From Effusibacillus lacus (lineage in GTDB: Bacteria > Bacillota > Bacilli > Tumebacillales > Effusibacillaceae), in contig NZ_BDUF01000043.1 of the NCBI RefSeq assembly GCF_002335525.1, positions 1 through 32,823 on the forward strand: DNA of 32,823 nt, given 5' to 3'. The notes under the pieces were generated by a model, which saw only the letters and a list, made by a program, of their open reading frames with translations, was not told where the DNA came from and did not search any database. This document shows, piece by piece, positions 21,715-30,696 of the stretch. Every line of letters starts with the position of its first letter. Position 1 is the first letter of the stretch. The translations under genes were made by a program, and so were the position numbers.

Positions 21715-23319
21715 TCACGTTTCCCAATCGGGACCAGGCAGTATCACATCAAAACGGGTTCCTTCGTTGACTTGGGAATCCACAAAAATCTCGCCGCCAT
21801 GCAAATCAATAAATTGTTTGACAAGATACAAGCCAATGCCTTGCCCTTTATCGCCTTTTGTCGTAAATCCGTAATCAAACACTCTTGCCAGCACTTCCGG
21901 AGTCATGCCAATCCCGTTATCCGTTACGCTGATTTCAATACCGTCTTCATTTCCCTCGATAAAGAACGTGACTTTTTTCTCTTTACGATTTGATCTGTTC
22001 GCTGCGTAAATGGCGTTTTCCAGCAAGTTGCCGATTACCATCAGCAGATCGGTTTCCTTTATGTTGGAAGGCAGCACCGGCAAAGAAGTTTGCGGATCCA
22101 CTTCCAATTCGACTCCTTGTTCTCTTGCATGGCTGATTTTGCCCATGATCAGACCGGATATGCTGTAGTCTTTGATCCTCTGAGTCAGAAAATGAGTTTC
22201 GGCTTCTTTCTCCCGATTAAAACTCAGGATTTTATCCATCACTTCCTCATACCGTTGCAGTTGTATGAGTCCCGCAATCGTATGAAGTTTGTTCAGGTAT
22301 TCGTGGTTTTGGGCGCGAAGTGCGCCAATGAATTTTTGTACGCCCGTTAACTGCTCAGCGAGTTGATACACTTCCGTTCGGTCCTGAAAAGTGGACATGG
22401 CTCCCAGTATGTTCCCCTTAAATTTGATCGGAACGCGATTGGTCAGGATTACGGTGCCGTTTATCTGACGAAGTTGATGGTATTGCGGTTTCCCGTCTTT
22501 CAGCACCTCGGGAAGCCGACTGTCGCTGATCACTTCGCGGATTTTTTTTCCGATTACATTCTGAGAAATATTCATCATGCGCGCGGCCTGTTTATTGAAG
22601 ACGGTAATGCGTTCTTCTCTGTCGATTACGATGATTCCTTCGGCAATCGATTCAATTACGGCCTCCCGTTCTTCCAGCAAATGCGCGATATCAAGCGGCT
22701 CCATGTTAAACATCTGCAGCTTGATCCGGTTGGCTACCCAGATGGCCCCGACAATGCCAAAAATGGTTCCCAGCAGCAGGGAGAGATACAGGTCGGCCCG
22801 GTAATCCCACAGTATTTGGAGGAATGTTGGAACAAGCACCCCGACGACAACTACGCCGATTTGAGTGGCTCCTTCCTGATCCATAACCGGCACAAAGGCG
22901 CGAATGGAGGCTCCTTTCACCCCCTGGGCCTTTGATACATAGGATTGTTCAGCCAACGCAGGGCCTTCATCCCCGCCGGCAAAGGGCAGGCCGATCCGGT
23001 CTTCAAGGGGATGAGAGTATCTTTTCTTCTCCATATCGAAAACAACCACATATTCCACATCGGTCGCCAGTCGCACCCGTTCCGCAACCGGTTGAATGAT
23101 CCGCCAACCTTCCGCTTGCGCCAAACCTTCCTGGATGGTGGGGGATTGAGCCAGCGATTGGCCTATTGCCATAACTCTTTTACCCAATTCCAGTTCGTAT
23201 GCCTCTGTCATCCGGTTAATCATCAGAAAGCTGCCCATGATTACCGAGAAAAACACGATAGCCGAAACGGTGGCTGCGATCCGTGTTCTCATTTTTAAAT
23301 TGAATCGCTTTGGTTTCAT
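21715..23319 (-). CDS. dctS: Sensor histidine kinase of the CitA/DcuS/DctS family
   Basis: The 534-residue membrane kinase has a first transmembrane helix (about 12-33), an extracytoplasmic PASC-type sensor domain (about 35-175), a second helix (about 180-203), and a cytoplasmic PAS domain (ERITVFNKQAARMMN). The kinase core has the phospho-acceptor His in LRAQNHEYLNKLHT, the family's N-H-E pattern. The ATPase domain has N box (GNLLENAIYAA), G1 (DNGIGM) and G2 (GDKGQGIGLYLV). It should sense C4-dicarboxylates jointly with DctB and phosphorylate DctR. It lies between the two, in the order dctB-dctS-dctR. Confidence 0.9.
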   Translation of the reverse strand: MKPKRFNLKMRTRIAATVSAIVFFSVIMGSFLMINRMTEAYELELGKRVMAIGQSLAQSPTIQEGLAQAEGWRIIQPVAERVRLATDVEYVVVFDMEKKRYSHPLEDRIGLPFAGGDEGPALAEQSYVSKAQGVKGASIRAFVPVMDQEGATQIGVVVVGVLVPTFLQILWDYRADLYLSLLLGTIFGIVGAIWVANRIKLQMFNMEPLDIAHLLEEREAVIESIAEGIIVIDREERITVFNKQAARMMNISQNVIGKKIREVISDSRLPEVLKDGKPQYHQLRQINGTVILTNRVPIKFKGNILGAMSTFQDRTEVYQLAEQLTGVQKFIGALRAQNHEYLNKLHTIAGLIQLQRYEEVMDKILSFNREKEAETHFLTQRIKDYSISGLIMGKISHAREQGVELEVDPQTSLPVLPSNIKETDLLMVIGNLLENAIYAANRSNRKEKKVTFFIEGNEDGIEISVTDNGIGMTPEVLARVFDYGFTTKGDKGQGIGLYLVKQFIDLHGGEIFVDSQVNEGTRFDVILPGPDWET

Positions 23320-23334
23320 GATTTGAATCTCCAG

Positions 23335-24357
23335 TTAGGGTTGCAGTTGCAATTCGCTGAAAAATGTACTTCCCAACCGTTGTTCCATTTCCTGATAAAG
23401 CGGGCGGAACAGCTGTCTCCATGCGGCCTTCTCGTCAGCCGTCAGTCCGGTAATCTCGATGCATCTGCAGTCTTGAATTTCTTTGAGCTTGTCCTTTTCT
23501 ATTTGAACGGCCTGATTTCTTTGCCATGCGGTAACTTCATTCATTGTTTCTTTTATAACTTTTTGGATTTCCACGGGTAAACGGTTCCAAAACTTCTTGT
23601 CGATCACAACCAGATACCCGAGATAACCGTGATCGCTTAATGTCATGTACTTTTGAACCCGATAAAACCGTTTGCTGTAAATGTTGGAAATTGTGTTTTC
23701 CTGTCCGTGAATTTTCCCTTGTTCCAGCGCCAGGTACACATCGTTAAAGTTAATTTGGACGGGATTGACCCGCAAAAGGCTAAATTGTTGATCCAAAACC
23801 GAACTTGGCATGATTCGCATTGTGCTTCCCGTCAGATCCTCCGGTTTTCGAATGGGACGCAGATTGCTGGTAAACTGTTTAAAACCGCTGTCCCAAAACG
23901 CGAGGGAGACCATATTTTTACTCTCAACCGAATCGGCAATAAGCGATCCGATTTTTCCGTCAAACACTTTGTGATACCCGTCAAGATCCGAATAGAGATA
24001 AGGAAGATCGAAAACTCCCAGCTCCGGAACCAGATCGCTCAGTTTCGACAACGCCGGGGCAATCATTTGGACACGCCCTTGCGCCAACGCCTCCAGTTCT
24101 TCCGAATCTTTGTAAAGAGAACTGTTTGAAAATACCTGAACTTCCACCTTGCCTTTCGTTCTTTCCTTCACCAATTTGGCAAATAAACGGGCGGCTTGTC
24201 CCTTTGGCGTATCTTCCCCGACAACATGGGAGAAACGGATTACGATTTTATCGTTTTCACTGATTTGTTCATAATCGGTCGCTTTATTGGAAGAACAGGC
24301 GGAGAGCAGAGTGAGAATTATTACACAGGCAGTGAACAGCACTCTGTTTGGCAACAC
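23335..24357 (-). CDS. dctB: DctB-type C4-dicarboxylate binding lipoprotein
   Basis: The 340-residue TRAP-type (DctP family) solute-binding protein has a lipoprotein signal ending LLSAC-S. Core family segments are IVIRFSHVVGEDTPKGQAARLFAKLV, GRVQMIAPALSKL, and the RPIRKPEDLTGSTMRIMPS region with the conserved arginine that binds a carboxylate. No TRAP membrane subunits are present. As in B. subtilis, it probably works as a co-sensor with DctS rather than as a transport component. The start is GTG (24355-24357) after GGGGTGA. It is the first gene of the dctB-dctS-dctR operon. Confidence 0.87.
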   Translation of the reverse strand: MLPNRVLFTACVIILTLLSACSSNKATDYEQISENDKIVIRFSHVVGEDTPKGQAARLFAKLVKERTKGKVEVQVFSNSSLYKDSEELEALAQGRVQMIAPALSKLSDLVPELGVFDLPYLYSDLDGYHKVFDGKIGSLIADSVESKNMVSLAFWDSGFKQFTSNLRPIRKPEDLTGSTMRIMPSSVLDQQFSLLRVNPVQINFNDVYLALEQGKIHGQENTISNIYSKRFYRVQKYMTLSDHGYLGYLVVIDKKFWNRLPVEIQKVIKETMNEVTAWQRNQAVQIEKDKLKEIQDCRCIEITGLTADEKAAWRQLFRPLYQEMEQRLGSTFFSELQLQP

Positions 24358-24521
24358 ATTATCACCCCATTCATTGAAGAAATAATCTCACATTTTGCAG
24401 AGGGATTCAAATTGAAACATAGAGCAAAAAGACCAAAACAAACTATATGTTCGAATTCTTTCTATTTACGTCCGTTCATGCAATTATCTAATTAGACAGA
24501 AAACCGTCACGGGTCGTTCAA

Positions 24522-24536
24522 TTGTAAGCGATTACA
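24522..24536. promoter_or_regulatory. Catabolite-responsive element (cre) upstream of dctP
   Basis: TTGTAAGCGATTACA fits the cre consensus WTGNAANCGNWNNCW at every defined position and has the palindromic core TGTAA-GCGA-TTACA. It lies 52 bases before the dctP start, in the divergent dctB-dctP region, so CcpA repression in good carbon sources is likely. Confidence 0.7.
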
Positions 24537-24587
24537 GAAGAACAGGCGTTTCAAGGCAGACGGAATACTCATCAGGGGGGTTCGAAT

Positions 24588-25868
24588 GTGAAGGTAAAGG
24601 TAAAGTTTAGAAGTCTTACAACTCAAGTGTTAATCGCTATTGTCTTAGGGATTTTGTTTGGACAATTTTTCCCGAAGCATGCAACCGAGTTAAAAGTTCT
24701 GGCCGACATTTTTATCAAGATGATCAAGATGGTGATCGCGCCGATTATCTTCCTGACTGTGGTGAATGGCATCGCAGGCATGGGCGACATGAAAAAGCTT
24801 GGACGGATCGGCGGCAAAGCGTTGCTCTATTTTGAAATTGTATCGACTTTCGCATTGGCAATCGGCATTGTAGTTGTAAACGTTATCAAGCCTGGTGTTG
24901 GTGTAAATGCTTCCACCGCGAAAGCGGCTGCAGTTGCGCAGTATACCAAACAAGCGGCAGAGTCAAGCCAAGGTCTCATGGGCTTCATCTCGAGCATCAT
25001 TCCGGATAACTTTATCGGTGCTTTGGCAAAAGGAGAGCTTCTCCCGATCCTGTTCGTATCCATTCTGTTTGGCGTGGCCCTGGCAAGCATGGGGGAGCGT
25101 TCCAAACCGGTACTCCATCTGTTTGAAAGAATCACGGAAGCGATCTTCAAAATGGTCGACATGATCATGAAGGTTTCCCCGATTGCCGCATTTGGGGCCA
25201 TGTCCTATACCATCGGCAAATTCGGAATCGGTTCCTTGTTCTTCCTGGGTAAGTTGATGGGTTCCGTTTATATTACAATGGCTTTGTTTATCCTGATTGT
25301 GCTCGGAGCCATTGCAAGATTCTACGGATTCTCGATCCTTAAATTTATCGCGTACATTAAGGAGGAAATCTTCCTCGTAATAGGCACTTCCTCTTCCGAG
25401 TCTGCGCTGCCTCGAATGATGGAGAGACTGCAAAAGTACGGCTGTTCAAAATCTACGGTAGGTCTTGTCCTCCCAACCGGTTACTCGTTTAACCTGGACG
25501 GAACTGCGATTTATCTGTCAATGGCTGCGATCTTCATCGCGCAAGCGTATGGCATCGACTTGACAATTTGGCAAGAATTAACACTTCTGGGAATTCTGAT
25601 GGTTACATCAAAAGGAGCCGCAGGAGTAACCGGATCGGGATTCGTTACACTTGCCGCTACCCTTGCAGCATTCCCGATGGTTCCCGTCGAAGGAATGGCG
25701 CTCTTGTTAGGTGTAGACCGGTTCATGTCGGAAGCTCGCGCGATCACGAATTTGATTGGCAACGGGGTTGCGACTGTGGTGATCGCCAAATCGGAAAAAG
25801 AGTTCGGCGTCGAGGAAGAAAGTTCATTTGAAGACAGTTCATTAAAAGTAAATGAGATAACGGCTTAA
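24588..25868 (+). CDS. dctP: C4-dicarboxylate:cation symporter (DAACS family)
   Basis: The 426-residue membrane carrier of the GltP/DctA family has eight transmembrane helices plus two re-entrant loops. The signature serine-rich loop is IGTSSSESALPRMMERL, followed by PTGYSFNLDGTAIYLSMAAIFIAQA and the C-terminal SKGAAGVTGSGFVTLAATL and NLIGNGVATVVIAK. It imports succinate, fumarate or malate with protons or sodium. The start is GTG at 24588 after AGGGGGG at seven bases. It is divergent from its presumed regulators dctB-dctS-dctR. The gene name follows B. subtilis usage, where DctP is this carrier. Confidence 0.9.
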   Translation: MKVKVKFRSLTTQVLIAIVLGILFGQFFPKHATELKVLADIFIKMIKMVIAPIIFLTVVNGIAGMGDMKKLGRIGGKALLYFEIVSTFALAIGIVVVNVIKPGVGVNASTAKAAAVAQYTKQAAESSQGLMGFISSIIPDNFIGALAKGELLPILFVSILFGVALASMGERSKPVLHLFERITEAIFKMVDMIMKVSPIAAFGAMSYTIGKFGIGSLFFLGKLMGSVYITMALFILIVLGAIARFYGFSILKFIAYIKEEIFLVIGTSSSESALPRMMERLQKYGCSKSTVGLVLPTGYSFNLDGTAIYLSMAAIFIAQAYGIDLTIWQELTLLGILMVTSKGAAGVTGSGFVTLAATLAAFPMVPVEGMALLLGVDRFMSEARAITNLIGNGVATVVIAKSEKEFGVEEESSFEDSSLKVNEITA

Positions 25869-25880
25869 GTCGAATTGGAA

Positions 25881-25900
25881 GCACCCCTGAAAAGGGGTGC
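25881..25900. repeat. Perfect hairpin after dctP
   Basis: GCACCCCT-GAAA-AGGGGTGC is 12 bases after the dctP stop. It has a GNRA-like tetraloop but no U-tract, so it may protect the mRNA 3' end while the terminator at 25939 ends transcription. Confidence 0.5.
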
Positions 25901-25938
25901 CAAATAAAATGGGAGAATGACGCATATGTTAAAAATGG

Positions 25939-25967
25939 GCCTGTACTCAAGCGGTACAGGCTTTTTT
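25939..25967 (+). terminator. Terminator of dctP
   Basis: GCCTGTAC pairs perfectly with GTACAGGC around TCAAGCG, and TTTTTT follows directly. Confidence 0.85.
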
Positions 25968-26021
25968 GCACTTGTAAGAGAATATAATTTTTCTAAGGTT
26001 ACAAGTATAAGTGCAACTAAA

Positions 26022-26054
26022 GGCGTTCACCAAGGAAAGCGCTTAGTGAATGCC
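26022..26054. repeat. Inverted repeat, possible second terminator
   Basis: GGCGTTCAC pairs with GTGAATGCC (one G-U pair) across a 15-base loop that contains AAGCGCTT, followed by TAGTTTTCTTT. Confidence 0.4.
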
Positions 26055-26068
26055 TAGTTTTCTTTACT

Positions 26069-26097
26069 TTGTGGGAATCTCCATTTTGTGCTAAAAT
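26069..26097 (+). promoter_or_regulatory. Promoter of the MBL-fold hydrolase gene
   Basis: TTGTGG (26069-26074) and TAAAAT (26092-26097) have 17 bases between them, with TGC directly before the -10 box (extended -10). The FadR-like operator begins right after it. Confidence 0.65.
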
Positions 26098-26115
26098 TGA
26101 ATGAAGAATCATTCA
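26098..26115. promoter_or_regulatory. FadR (YsiA)-like operator
   Basis: TGAATGA-AGAA-TCATTCA is a perfect 7-bp inverted repeat. It agrees with the known Bacillus FadR site TGAATGAMTANTCATTCA at all but one position. It covers the transcription start region, as expected for repression relieved by long-chain acyl-CoA. The regulator gene is not in the window. Confidence 0.65.
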
Positions 26116-26131
26116 TTTTTTCGGGAGGAAC

Positions 26132-27118
26132 ATGATGCCGCAAACAGTACAACTACAACGTCCGTGCAAAGGGGTTGTCTCGATTGCGATTCCAACGCCT
26201 TATGCCATCGGGGATGTCAATGTCTATCTCCTCGAAGGGGAAACGCTCACACTCGTTGACACCGGGAATTACACGAAAGAAGCGTGGAATGCGCTGGTCA
26301 AAGGGATAGAAGCTGCCGGGTACCGGGTAACGGATCTGAAACAGGTGGTATTGACTCACTTTCATGAAGACCATACCGGGCTTGCCCATCGCCTGAAGGA
26401 GAGAACCGGGGCAACCGTCCTGTCACACCCGGACACCGCCATTTGGCTCAGGGAAGAAGCGGATTTCATGGAATGGAGGACTCGTTTTTTCCAGGAGATG
26501 TATGGCAGAGCGGGACTGACACGGGAACAAATCTACCAAATTCATGAGAAATACCTATACTGGCGAAAATATGGACACTCTTGCGAAGTGGATCAAACTT
26601 TAAACGACGGTGATCAACTGCCCGCCCTTCCTGAGTGGCGAGTCCTATATACTCCGGGGCATTCCCACACCCATCTGTCGTTGTACAGGGAATCCGACCA
26701 GACCATGCTTTTGGGGGATCATTTGATTGCGCATATCTCGTCAAACGCATTCATGGAACCTACCGTCCGGTCGGGAGAAGGCCGTGTTAAATCGTTGATT
26801 CGTTATTGGGCGGAATTGCAAAAGCTTAAGGCAATCCCGATCAGGATCGGTCTGTCCGGGCATGGCGTACCGATTACTGACCATGTGTCTTTGATTGAGA
26901 GAAGATATGGATCAATTCTCAGGCGATGCAACCAAATCGCGGGATTGCTTGCAGATGGGGAACAGAACACCCTGCAATTGGCCCTGCGCTTGTTCCCCAA
27001 TCACCAGAATCAGATGGCTTTGATTCTGTCGGAAACCCTTGGTCATCTCGACTGGTTGGAGGCGGAAGGGCGAATTCATAAAATCAGCCGGAGCGGGGTC
27101 GACTGGTACTCAGTGTGA
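26132..27118 (+). CDS. MBL-fold metallo-hydrolase
   Basis: The 328-residue metallo-beta-lactamase-fold hydrolase has the metal motif H76-F-H78-E-D80-H81, then GHSHTH and LLGDHLI as further metal-binding segments, and a distal SGHG histidine. The C-terminal about 80 residues form a helical winged-helix-like domain (QLALRLFPNHQNQMALILSETLGHLDWLEAEGRI), as in LACTB2/CPSF-like and YqjP-type members. Either ATG 26132 or 26135 may start it, after GGGAGG. A FadR-like operator suggests involvement in fatty acid or acyl-CoA metabolism, for example as a thioesterase-like hydrolase. The substrate is unknown. Confidence 0.85.
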   Translation: MMPQTVQLQRPCKGVVSIAIPTPYAIGDVNVYLLEGETLTLVDTGNYTKEAWNALVKGIEAAGYRVTDLKQVVLTHFHEDHTGLAHRLKERTGATVLSHPDTAIWLREEADFMEWRTRFFQEMYGRAGLTREQIYQIHEKYLYWRKYGHSCEVDQTLNDGDQLPALPEWRVLYTPGHSHTHLSLYRESDQTMLLGDHLIAHISSNAFMEPTVRSGEGRVKSLIRYWAELQKLKAIPIRIGLSGHGVPITDHVSLIERRYGSILRRCNQIAGLLADGEQNTLQLALRLFPNHQNQMALILSETLGHLDWLEAEGRIHKISRSGVDWYSV

Positions 27119-28285
27119 GAGGGTGGAATGTCCGCTTCCCGTTTGCCAGGAATTGCGTCCTGCCAGGAAATGATTGCTGACAAGGGCCAGCAGTATGGTG
27201 CCCACAGTCAAGGCTGTCACACCGTGCCATTCATAACGGTCCCAGAGAAGCCCTGGAAGCCAGGCTCCCAGGCTTCCCCCCATATAGTAAAAAAATTGGT
27301 AGAGGGAAGTCGCTGCTCCACGGGATTTGGTCGCCACATCCCCGACATAGGCGGTGGCAGCCGATTGAGAGGCAAAGTTTCCGGCAGACATCAGGGAAAG
27401 ACCGACAACCATAGCCGCAATCGAGGGCAGCAAGGTTACTGCTATGCCGAACCCCCCAACAAGGTGGCCTAACGCCATTGTGGATCTCCTGCCGATCCGG
27501 TCGGACAAGTAACCGGCTGCAGGAGCTGACAGTATGCCGAAAACAAAAGTCACGAACAACAGTGAGATTGCTGTGGGTCCAAGGGAGTAGGGCGGTTGGC
27601 TGACATGAAACGGAATATAGGTGAATACACCGATAAAGGCGAAAAATTGCGAGAAGCCGATGAAAAAAGTGCCAACCAGCTTCGGATTGGCGAAATGGAC
27701 AAGAAACCCCAGAAGGCTGTGATTGTCTTTCTTCGACTGCCGGGAAGACGGAGGAAGCCATCTCCAGATCATGACAGTCAGCAGTGCCGCTACAAGAGCG
27801 AATACGTAAAAAGGGGCCTGCCAGAAGAAAGCGTCTGCCAGCACACCGCCGATGATTCGTCCTGACAAGCCTCCGACAACGGTGGCGCTGACATAGATTC
27901 CCAGGACACGTCCTCTTTCGTTCGCCGGGAATTCCTCAGCCGCGTATGCCATCAGCAAAGCGGTGACGCCGGGGATACAAATCCCTTGCCAGAACCTCCA
28001 GAGGAGAAATTCCGGAAAGGAATCGGCGAAGCACAAGAAAATGCTTGGCAGAATCAGGCAGGCATTGGCCAGCAGAATTCCATTTTTGCGATCCCATTTG
28101 TCGGTAATGGGGGCAAGCAGCAAAGAGGCCACTGCCAGGGCAACGATCGGCAGTGAAATCGCCAGGCTGGCAGTTGGAACCGATATGTCGAAAACACTGG
28201 CCAGCATAGGAAGCAGTGGTTGCGGGGCGTACAGAATGGCGAAAATGTTGGTGGCAGCAAAGAACAGAATCAACAGGCGCGACAT
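27110..28285 (-). CDS. MFS transporter (YnfM/AraJ-like)
   Basis: The 391-residue major facilitator has twelve predicted transmembrane helices. The MFS motif between helices 2 and 3 is seen as LLAPITDKWDRKNGIL, and its counterpart in the second half as GYLSDRIGRRSTMALG. ATG 28283-28285 follows AAGGAAGGAG, so the eleven codons further upstream are excluded. The 3' end overlaps that of the convergent MBL-hydrolase gene by nine bases. It probably exports a drug or small metabolite, but the substrate cannot be predicted. Confidence 0.85.
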   Translation of the reverse strand: MSRLLILFFAATNIFAILYAPQPLLPMLASVFDISVPTASLAISLPIVALAVASLLLAPITDKWDRKNGILLANACLILPSIFLCFADSFPEFLLWRFWQGICIPGVTALLMAYAAEEFPANERGRVLGIYVSATVVGGLSGRIIGGVLADAFFWQAPFYVFALVAALLTVMIWRWLPPSSRQSKKDNHSLLGFLVHFANPKLVGTFFIGFSQFFAFIGVFTYIPFHVSQPPYSLGPTAISLLFVTFVFGILSAPAAGYLSDRIGRRSTMALGHLVGGFGIAVTLLPSIAAMVVGLSLMSAGNFASQSAATAYVGDVATKSRGAATSLYQFFYYMGGSLGAWLPGLLWDRYEWHGVTALTVGTILLALVSNHFLAGRNSWQTGSGHSTLSH

Positions 28286-28372
28286 AAGGGAAGCTCCTTC
28301 CTTGTTGTACGCGTTCATTATATCATGAAAGCATGCAATTATTTATACGATAAACAGGGAAAGGGTGACAGT

Positions 28373-29485
28373 ATGCGGCAGCAACACCCGGCACGAATTG
28401 AAAGAGTATTGGGGTGGATGGAAGAGGCGGGAGTTGATTTATCTATTGTTACATCGCCTGCCAATGTGATGTATCTGAGCGGTTTCTGGGGGAATCCGCA
28501 TGAACGGTTCATGGGTGTTGTCATCCCGAGGCAGGGCGTCCCTTTCTTGTTGGTTCCCGCTCTTGACCGTGAGAAGGCAGTTGAGAAGAGCACTCTTGCC
28601 GTGCATACCCATGAGGATACGGACTCTGCTGTAGAGATCCTGGTTCGGGTTTTAGATAAGGAGCCAAAGGGAATCGGGCGGATTGCAATCGAAAAGCGCG
28701 AAATGTCCGTTGCCCGGCTGGAAGAGCTTCAGGAACGTTTTCCCGCAGCCCGCTACTCGAATGTGGAGGATCAATTGACGGCAATGCGCCTGCAAAAGGA
28801 TGAAGATGAGCTTTCCTTGATGAAAAAGGCGGCACAGCTTGCCGATGAAGCGGTAGCCTTTGCAGCATCCCAGATGACCCCTGGAAAAATGGAGTATGAA
28901 ATCGTACAAGCGGTGGAATCCTTCGTCAAACGACAGGGTGCCGACCGTATGGCTTTCGACACAATGGTGTTGGCGGGAGAGAAGAGTGCTTTGCCGCATG
29001 GGACGCCAGGAGATCGGGATATTCGACGCGGTGATTTCGTATTGGTGGATTTGGGAATCGTCTGGAAAGGATATTGCTCCGATATCACAAGAACCTTTGT
29101 GATTGGGGAGGCGACGGACAAACAACGCAACATCTACGAGACGGTCATGAAGGCGAATGAAGCTGCCATCCAGGCGGTAAAGCCTGGGGTTGATGCAGGC
29201 AGAATCGACCGGGCTGCAAGGGACGTCATCACGAATGCCGGTTACGGCGGATTCTTTATTCACAGGGTTGGACACGGACTTGGCATCGATATTCATGAGT
29301 CTCCTTCCGTGCATGGGAAAAATGGGCAACTGCTCGTTCCCGGAATGACATTTACCGTAGAACCGGGGATTTACGTCCCGGAAATCGGGGGTGTTCGAAT
29401 CGAGGATGATGTATTGGTCACAGAGACGGGAGTTCAGGTACTGACAACTTATCCGAAAGAGTTAAAAATTCTTGCCGCCAAATAA
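28373..29485 (+). CDS. Xaa-Pro aminopeptidase-type M24 metallopeptidase
   Basis: The 370-residue cytosolic peptidase resembles YqhT of B. subtilis. The N-terminal creatinase-like domain covers about 1-135. The pita-bread catalytic domain has metal ligands D226 and D237 (VDLGIVWKGYCSDITR), the histidine in HRVGHGLGIDIHE, and the two glutamates in FTVEPGIYVPEIGGVRIEDD. It removes N-terminal residues before proline. ATG 28373 follows AAGGGTGA. It is divergent from the MFS gene, and the kinase gene downstream starts about 120 bases after its stop. Confidence 0.9.
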   Translation: MRQQHPARIERVLGWMEEAGVDLSIVTSPANVMYLSGFWGNPHERFMGVVIPRQGVPFLLVPALDREKAVEKSTLAVHTHEDTDSAVEILVRVLDKEPKGIGRIAIEKREMSVARLEELQERFPAARYSNVEDQLTAMRLQKDEDELSLMKKAAQLADEAVAFAASQMTPGKMEYEIVQAVESFVKRQGADRMAFDTMVLAGEKSALPHGTPGDRDIRRGDFVLVDLGIVWKGYCSDITRTFVIGEATDKQRNIYETVMKANEAAIQAVKPGVDAGRIDRAARDVITNAGYGGFFIHRVGHGLGIDIHESPSVHGKNGQLLVPGMTFTVEPGIYVPEIGGVRIEDDVLVTETGVQVLTTYPKELKILAAK

Positions 29486-29604
29486 TAATTGACCGGATCA
29501 TTATGACTGCACCTGACTGTCGAATAATGGCGAAAAGAATAGACTGTTTTTCCGGCGGGAAATTGATAGAATGGAACCTGTACATTTTTATCTGGGTGGG
29601 TGTA

Positions 29605-30669
29605 ATGGGGGCAACTATCAATGACCGAATTGTTGGGACAGCCATTGTAGGGATCATTGCAGTCGATCAGGCAGGCCGCATCACCTTCATCAATCAAAGG
29701 GCCATCTCCATCCTTTCGAATTGTCCTTTGACTCCGGAAGAGTTGATGGGACGCGTTTATTGGAACGTATTCCACAAAGGAATCAAAATCACTAAGGATG
29801 GCAAATATACCAGCTGCCTGATCAAAACCCTTGAAACCGGCAAAGCATGCAACCACAGGGAAGTTTTTTACCGCAACAAGACGTTGCTTGTCGATTCATC
29901 CCCCTTATTGGATGAGCAGGGACAATCTATTGGAGCGATTGCCATCTTTAAAGACATTACGGAACAGCGAATGCTGGAGGAGCAACTGCGCCAGGCGGAG
30001 AAATTTGCAGCTGTCGGGCAGGTGTCGGCTGGACTCGCACATGAATTGCTCAATCCATTGACAGTGATCAAAGGATTTCTGCAGTTATCGCAGCAAGGGG
30101 TCACTCTTGAAGCGGATGCTTGCGGAATTCTGCTGAATGAAGTCAATAAGGTGGACAAGTTGGTCAATGATTTTTTGCTGTTGACCAATCCTTCCGCCCC
30201 CAAGTATCAGTGGGTTTCCGTGCCTGATCTGTTGCACGAGATGACCGACCAGTTCAGTTCGGTTGCGGAGCTCAACCAAATTACCTTTGAGCTGGAGATT
30301 GAACCCGATTTGCCGGAGATCCGGGCCGACCTGCACCAGATCCGGCAGGTTGTTATCAACCTGGTCAGGAACGCTTTTGACTGTCTGTCACCGGGAGGGT
30401 TTATCCGAATAAGGGCAAGTCTTAGCCAGGAACATCTTGTGATTTCGGTGTTCAACAATGGGCCGGTGATCCCAACGGAAATCCGCCCCAAAATATTCGA
30501 TCCTTTCTTTACCACCAAAGATCAGGGGAGAGGATTGGGTTTGGCAATTTGCTACCGGATTGTCGAGAATCATTCAGGGCAGTTGCACGTTGAAAGTCTC
30601 GAAGGACACGGTACTACGTTTTCGGTACAATTACCTCTGCAAATAAACGAAAAAGCGGCTCGGATCTGA
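29605..30669 (+). CDS. PAS-domain sensor histidine kinase without membrane helices
   Basis: The 354-residue cytosolic kinase has an N-terminal PAS domain (about 8-118, GIIAVDQAGRITFINQRA to GAIAIFKDITEQR), then a HisKA domain with phospho-acceptor H146 in GLAHELLNPLTVIKG. The ATPase domain has N box NLVRNAFDCLSPGG, F box FDPFFTTK and G2 GRGLGLAI. It resembles KinE or NtrB-type kinases. No response regulator is adjacent, so it may feed a phosphorelay such as sporulation. The start is uncertain: 29605 fits the PAS domain, while in-frame ATGs at 29503 and 29527 would add up to 34 residues. Confidence 0.82.
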   Translation: MGATINDRIVGTAIVGIIAVDQAGRITFINQRAISILSNCPLTPEELMGRVYWNVFHKGIKITKDGKYTSCLIKTLETGKACNHREVFYRNKTLLVDSSPLLDEQGQSIGAIAIFKDITEQRMLEEQLRQAEKFAAVGQVSAGLAHELLNPLTVIKGFLQLSQQGVTLEADACGILLNEVNKVDKLVNDFLLLTNPSAPKYQWVSVPDLLHEMTDQFSSVAELNQITFELEIEPDLPEIRADLHQIRQVVINLVRNAFDCLSPGGFIRIRASLSQEHLVISVFNNGPVIPTEIRPKIFDPFFTTKDQGRGLGLAICYRIVENHSGQLHVESLEGHGTTFSVQLPLQINEKAARI

Positions 30670-30686
30670 TGGATCGGAGTCGCTTT
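30652..30686. terminator. Bidirectional terminator between kinase and rhomboid genes
   Basis: AAAGCGGCTC pairs with GAGTCGCTTT (one G-U pair), with GATC/GATC pairing inside. The hairpin includes the kinase stop codon. On the minus strand the stem runs into TTTTTCG, ending the rhomboid gene. Confidence 0.7.
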
Positions 30687-30696
30687 ATCCACTGAG

